Source of the DNA: Nereocystis luetkeana
Taxonomy: Eukaryota > Sar > Phaeophyceae > Laminariales > Laminariaceae
DNA length: 64,000 nt
NCBI GenBank assembly: GCA_031213475.1
Contig: JARUPZ010000005.1
Coordinates: 2,945,732-3,009,731, forward strand
Reading direction: 5' to 3'
Below the pieces are notes generated by a model. It did not search any database. It saw only the letters and a program-made list of their open reading frames with translations, and was not told the DNA's origin. Position numbers and translations under genes: made by a program. Below, in pieces: positions 59,701 to 64,000 of this stretch (position 1 is its first letter; each line of letters begins with the position of its first letter).

Positions 59701-62700
59701 GTCCCGTCACTCAGAAACAAAAAAAGGCCACCTCCTATCGCAGAACGCATCCTCTTCTTAAGTCTTGTTGCGTGCCTCGTAGGCAAAACCACGGGACCCG
59801 ATAAAGCAGGCCAGCGATCAATGTTTTTTTGTTTTTTCGGTACTCTGTCTAGGAATAGTATTAATAGCTACATTTGGACCTTGTTGGGGCTCATATTTTT
59901 CGCCGCAGGTGTGTTTTATTTGTTTGTTTTTTGTAGCTGTGCTCGCCCCGAGAGAGAGCACCTGAAGAGCACAAACACGACAAGATAAAGCAACATGATA
60001 ACCTCGCACCTGTCGATCGACCTCAGAAAGGGCACACAGAGGGCGCCTCATGACCGGCTATCTATGCTGTGGCAAGGCACATCGTGTGTTTTGAAAAACT
60101 GTTTTTTCTCTGGATTCGGAAGTTTCTCCTCGAGCCAAAACGCCGATTGAAAAGTCCAACTCCCATATTTGCCTCCGTTACGATGGATCAACTGCAAAGT
60201 TGGATGTTTATCACACTCACAAGCGAGGCGTACGAGTCGAATGGAGTAGCGGCCATCACTGCTGCTGCTGCAGGGGATGAGCTCTGCTGGTTGTTATGAT
60301 ACTGGTTTGTATGAGGTTGAAAGCCCGGTAGTTACCTGGGTTCTGGCACTGGGATCGTATTTGTAGTACTTGGAAGGCGTATATTAGGTGGACAACCAGG
60401 GGTTTTCCAGAGAGGCACGAGCGTGGTCTCAGTCTCCGTCGTGTACGAAAGGAATAAAGTGGCTCTTCTATCTCCAAGCGAACATCAACGTGAGTACCAA
60501 CGAGTGCCGGCTTAATAAGCAGACCTGTCCAGGGATACAAAGTGTTCCGCTCTCCGTGATCTTAACAAGTGGCGTCGTCGGCAGGACAGATGTCTCTTGA
60601 CATCTTCCGTGAAAATTTTCTTCTCGTCTTTTTTTATGTTCCCTTTTCACTTTCCCTGCATCTTCCTCACCCCCCCCCGTCGCGGGTGACATGGCGATTG
60701 TTTCTCGTTGACGATTTCTTCCTGCCCCTTAAGGCTACGCCCTCCTTTCATTATTTTTTACGTACTTTGCCGGCTTCGTTGCCTTGCCGTTCAGAGGTGT
60801 GGGAGTGGGTTTTGAGGAGCCGCATCTTCGACTCATGTTCTAGTTCGTGAAATCGGGGTTTCCATGAATTTCCCATAATTCCGCGTATGTATGCGGCTCA
60901 TCAGAGTGGGCTAGTGTTATGATACTGCTTTGTATGAGGTTGAAAGCCCGGTAATTACCTGGGTTCTGGCACTGGGATCGTATTGTAGTACTTGTAAGGT
61001 GTATCTTAGGTGGAATTTTCCAGAGAGGCACGAGCGTGGTCTCAGTCTCCGTCGTGCATGAAAGGAATAAAGTGGCTCTTCTATCTCTAAGCGAACATCA
61101 ACGTGAGTGCCAACGAGTGCCGGCTTAATAAGCAGACCTGTCCAGGGATACAAAGTATCCCGCTCTCCGTGATCTTAACATGACGCTATTTTCGTCCCCT
61201 GTTCATTACATGAATGTGTAACCGCGCCTCTTCGTATCTAGCGTGAGGATACTTGGTATGATACCAAACGTGATGATACCACCTCCGTGCGTACGTAGCT
61301 TGTATTCTGTCTATTAAATAAGCCAACACCGGGGATTGTAGCCGCCCATCCCCTGCTAAAACACCGAGTTTTGTCCGTCTTCTCTTTGTGGTATGAATAT
61401 GTAACCATGCCTCTTCGTCAATAGTCAGCGGCTTATGATGCCAAACGTGGCATAATTTGTATTCCTGGCCAACCCAATGATGTTGCAGCTATTACGGGGG
61501 GCCGTATTCAATATGACCTACGGTACGCACAAAAACCTATATATTTTGCTATTTTCACCCATAATATTTAGTCCTACCTGGTATTTACTACCTGGTATGG
61601 TCCCAGTGTTTATTCGTGGGTAGACGTCTGTCTCGTATCTTAGTGCGGAAGGCGTGGTGATGTAGCCAAACCCAACTGCCCTGCAAACCCTATACAGAGT
61701 ATCTGCGAACCCCCCCTATTACGGGGGACCAAAGTTAAGAGGACCAAATATTGCTAGTAAAAATGGTTTAATATACAGATTTTATGTATACCTGGTAGGT
61801 CCTATTAACTATGGTCCCCCGTAATAGCACCAACCTACACCCTCGAAGAGCTGGTTTGATGGTCTGTGGTCAGCTCAAAACCCGGTCATTCCCGGTGTTG
61901 GAAACATATGACAACTTTGGCAAAAAAAAGCAAGAGTGCATCGAACTAAAAATCTGACCAGGTAAAATGTCAGTATATCCTGTTTGCGCAACGACTCTGG
62001 TCTCGTTCGCCGATCCTCGGTACTCGCACACCATGCACGAAAAACATGGCATATTACCTGATGTACAGTAGTAAAACTGCTTTATTTTTGTTGAATTGGC
62101 ACACCTACTACTTGTTTGCGGTGTGTCTGCTGATGATGTAACATATTTTTTGTATTTAAAGCTACAACTACTGTAGCATAAATAGTAAATAACACTGTAA
62201 GCCGCCCGATTTCTGGATATTGTTACAGCAGTACCCAATTCCACTCGCGCTTCCGACCGCGGAAACGCTACGAATATATTTACGTGACCTACCTATAAAG
62301 CCCACAGCCCTATTGCAGCTCTAACCTCCACCTCTAACCCTGAACCCTGAACCCTCACTCCAACCCGCTCAGGCGGCAACCTCTGTTCGCATACTGAAAT
62401 TGACGCTTCCAGAACATAGCGAGGTTGAAATGTTGAAAGCACCTTCTGAGATGCATGAAGGGGTAGCGGATAACGGGCCGGGCCATGTTCATTGACCTGA
62501 AGAAACTCACCCGAAGGGACCCTTCGACTCGAACACTATGTCAGCTCCAGTGGTGTCAAGGTCGTATCCTCCAATGTGCATGTGCGTCAAGTACGGGAAG
62601 GTACCGTCTACGACCCTGGTGGTCACTTCCGTGATACCGACCGTGAAAGACAACGAGGCCTCAGAAGAAGAGCTGACGATGGCGGATGCGCGGACGTCCT

Positions 62701-62714
62701 CCGCGGCAGAGCAC
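56617..62714 (-). CDS. Gene D: PPxY-tailed surface protein, 5' end outside the window
   Basis: Exons 2-5 on the minus strand: 62714-62511, 59057-58876, 58293-57835 and 56702-56617. Exon 1 is not found between 62715 and the right edge; introns 1 of the paralogues are 1.4-4.2 kb, so it probably lies beyond 64000. Exon 2 encodes CSAAEDVRASAIV, LSFTVGITEVTTRV and MHIGGYDLD. Exon 3 encodes SFATGMTVW, GVMLEC and TCAPLAYP. Exon 4 has about four stalk repeats, the helix IIAGASVAGGLCVLAICVG, HRREARKKRHP and DTFGMP. The tail is EPSSTSDPPPPYSERPLYQ plus about ten more residues. No stop or frameshift is seen in the visible exons. Intron 2 (3.45 kb) carries a foldback element, a candidate TRIM and two small transposons. 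Confidence 0.78.
57080..57152 (+). other. tRNA-like relic
   Basis: GTGGCTTGGTAGGTGG resembles an A box and GTAGGTTCAAGTCCCAC a B box with a nearly complete T arm. No convincing acceptor stem or anticodon arm could be folded by eye. Confidence 0.3.
57835..58293 (-). CDS. Gene D exon 4 (stalk, transmembrane helix, DTFGMP)
   Basis: 459 nt from GTTTAAG to AACGCAG|GTGACC. Short stalk, one helix, and a basic segment before DTFGMP. An unspliced reading would continue to a stop at 57605. Confidence 0.78.
58783..58830. repeat. (CTG)n microsatellite next to gene D exon 3
   Basis: CTG repeat, about 46 bp from the exon 3 donor and within intron 3. Confidence 0.92.
58876..59057 (-). CDS. Gene D exon 3 (ectodomain segment 3)
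   Basis: 182 nt between ATTAAG and GTACGC. It starts with the acidic DFEDEASVLPD seen in the paralogues and carries the last three conserved cysteines. Confidence 0.86.
59509..59752. mobile_element. Foldback element (family 3) in gene D intron 2
   Basis: GAGGCGTTCTACAACAGAGG to CCTCCTATCGCAGAACGCAT, about 244 bp, with the shared GGCTCCTCACTTAAGGAG segment. Confidence 0.62.
60292..61180. mobile_element. Candidate TRIM (miniature LTR element) in gene D intron 2
   Basis: Two direct repeats, 60292-60567 (276 bp) and 60915-61180 (266 bp), are near identical apart from a short deletion. Each starts TGTTATGATACTG and ends GATCTTAACA, so each has the TG...CA and short inverted ends typical of LTRs. 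The internal part (60568-60914, 347 bp) is non-coding and begins AGTGGCGTCGTCGG, possibly a primer-binding site. No target duplication is seen (CTGGT against TGACG) and the polypurine tract is weak, so a plain segmental duplication remains possible. Confidence 0.5.
61490..61612. mobile_element. Family 1 transposon, degenerate copy in gene D intron 2
   Basis: The left end TATTACGGGGGGCCGTATT is clear; the right end is eroded (TATGGTCCCAGTGTTTATT). The centre carries ACCTAYATATTTTGCTATTTT-like sequence as in other copies. Confidence 0.45.
61717..61825. mobile_element. Family 1 transposon copy in gene D intron 2
   Basis: TATTACGGGGGACCAAAG to GGTCCCCCGTAATA with TA on each side, about 110 bp downstream of the degenerate copy. 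Confidence 0.8.
62322..62368. repeat. Short degenerate CCCTAA/CCCTGA tract
   Basis: CTCTAACCCTGAACCCTGAA lies about 140 bp 3' of gene D exon 2, inside intron 2. Confidence 0.4.
62511..62714 (-). CDS. Gene D exon 2 (ectodomain segment 2)
   Basis: 204 nt between GTCGCAG and GTGAGT after GPFG, phase 2 in and out. The same length as gene A exon 2. Confidence 0.86.
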
Positions 62715-63099
62715 CTGCGACAAGAAAATGGCCTATTGAATAATCCGCAGGTCGGAAGAGAGATAAATCCATGCGCATGGAGACAATCCACACGTCAGGC
62801 GACAGAGGCCAGCCACGCACACTATCCTTGATCACGACATACTGACGTTTGTCACGCCAGTTTGTCACGTCAGCACCGTCGGGATCCACGACCAAGCTAA
62901 ATCGACACACGGCACACAACTGACTGTGGACAAGTGTGGTGACCCCTACCTCTGTTGCTACCTATCCGGTCGTTATCGCTTATCGACCACATCCGACTGA
63001 CGACAAGGAAACCAACCCACTGGAAATCGAGCCTGAGATTGTTTTAAACTATGTTATACCCACACAAGTGTAGCCTGGCGCTGTTTGTGATTTCAGACG

Positions 63100-63345
63100 C
63101 ACCCTTTCGTAGATGTTGTGGGCCGCAGGCCAAAGTTTGAGGTGGCGGACCCGAGGGTCTGATTCGTGAGCCTGCGGGTCAGCAGAACAAGCTCGAGGGT
63201 CAAGGCGGCCCGACCCGCGAGTCAACGTGGCCCCATTCGCAGGAAACCTGCATATCGCGGATGTGACCCGACCTGACCCGACCCGGGAGCTTTGGAACAC
63301 CTCTTGATCCGACCCGCGGGCCGGGCCAGGCACGTGAGAAGCATT
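63100..63345. mobile_element. Truncated GGGTC-type hAT-like fragment
   Basis: Sequence such as GCGGGTCAGCAGAACAAG, CCCGACCCGCGAGTCAA and TGACCCGACCTGACCCGACC matches the inner part of the two full copies. CAGGG ends are not clear. Confidence 0.5.
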
Positions 63346-63364
63346 GAATTAAAACCCCAAGACT

Positions 63365-63837
63365 TTTTGGCTCGATTTTTTCTGCAGTATTCCGTCTCTC
63401 TACCGTGGATCATTTAATGTAAGTATTTGATTGGATGAGGCCTCCTGCGCCGGGCAGGAGGTCCCGTCCGGTATTTCCGCCCGCACTGAGTAAAGTGGCG
63501 AATCACAAAATCTGCGCGGGGTTAGTACCTGTAAATTATCTGGGTATACAAGCCAAAGAATACTAATCCTACTGCCGGGTGGGTGGGATGGTCTCAAGAA
63601 ATGGTGCGACCAACTCTTCTCCCGATGTTTCGGGAGCGAAAGGAAGAAGTGACCTCGATTCGATACAAATTCCGAGACATTTCGATATAATCAATGGTCC
63701 CATTATTTGTGCCAAACTTGAGTCCATGAATTGGATCGCCATTTTTTTACTGTAGTATTCTGTCTCTCTACCGTGGATCATTTAATGTATGAATTGGATT
63801 GGATGAGGCCTCCTGCGCCGGCCTGTGGTCCCGTCCA
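63365..63837. repeat. Pair of 105-110 bp direct repeats at the right edge
   Basis: 63365-63471 and 63727-63837 share CAGTATTCCGTCTCTCTACC and GGATGAGGCCTCCTGCGCCG with few changes. The spacer is unique. They could be ends of an unrecognised element. Confidence 0.65.
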
Positions 63838-64000
63838 TACTTCGTTACGCCCCCTTTCAGATTGCCTTTGTAGTTGACCGCTGGTCCGGGGCAGAATAGT
63901 ATCACCCAAACTTCTATCGCCTGAACTCAGTCCTTACCCGCACACGCCGCGAAAGTCCTTTACGAACTCCGGCGACAACGGTAGCTCGCTAGCTTCGCAT

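Noticed and set aside
59620..59988. ORF of 122 codons with a hydrophobic C-terminal helix
   Set aside because: Its first half lies in a foldback element and there is no homologue or splice evidence.
62715..64000. Exon 1 of gene D
   Set aside because: No segment with a signal peptide and LSWT followed by GTAAG was found on the minus strand here; it is probably outside the window.

Overview
This is nuclear eukaryotic DNA, roughly balanced in base composition, with few genes and long repeat-filled introns. GT-AG introns, TTAGGG-type interstitial repeats, many small inverted-repeat transposons and proline/serine/threonine-rich surface proteins suggest a stramenopile alga, most likely a brown alga. 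That assignment is inference; no marker gene proves it.

The main content is a cluster of four copies of one five-exon gene family, which I call C, A, B and D in map order. C is on the minus strand at 1858-8930, A on the plus strand at 12587-21119, B on the minus strand at 29568-39084, and D on the minus strand at 56617-62714 with its first exon outside the window. All four share the same exon-intron plan (intron phases 2, 2, 1, 1). Exon 1 carries a signal peptide and the first part of a six-cysteine ectodomain, and exons 2 and 3 complete that domain. Exon 4 carries a Pro/Ser/Thr stalk built of about 13-residue repeats, one transmembrane helix and a basic juxtamembrane segment. Exon 5 is a very short tail ending in a PPxY motif. 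I know no named family with this architecture. It reads as a single-pass cell-surface receptor or adhesion family with a WW-domain docking tail.

Gene C is broken by a 105-bp transposon in its signal-peptide codons. Removing that element with one TA target copy gives an exon of exactly the length of gene B exon 1.

Other gene-like content is a broken membrane-protein gene at 52.15-53.58 kb, hit by a different small transposon, and a decayed gag-like retroelement ORF at 43.99-45.51 kb flanked by inverted arrays of a roughly 100-bp repeat.

The rest is repeats: a TA-target inverted-repeat family, a TTAA-target piggyBac-like family, a 250-bp foldback family, two 0.85-kb hAT-like elements filled with GGGTC repeats, a foldback element containing telomere-like repeats, a candidate miniature LTR element (TRIM), several minisatellites, long microsatellites, and two weak tRNA-like sequences.

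Layout: 1-9 kb gene C; 9-12.5 kb intergenic with the telomere-motif foldback; 12.5-21.1 kb gene A; 21.1-29.5 kb intergenic, repeat-rich; 29.5-39.1 kb gene B; 39.3-51.4 kb intergenic with the gag relic and arrays; 51.4-53.6 kb minisatellite and gene E; 53.6-56.6 kb intergenic; 56.6 kb to the right edge gene D.
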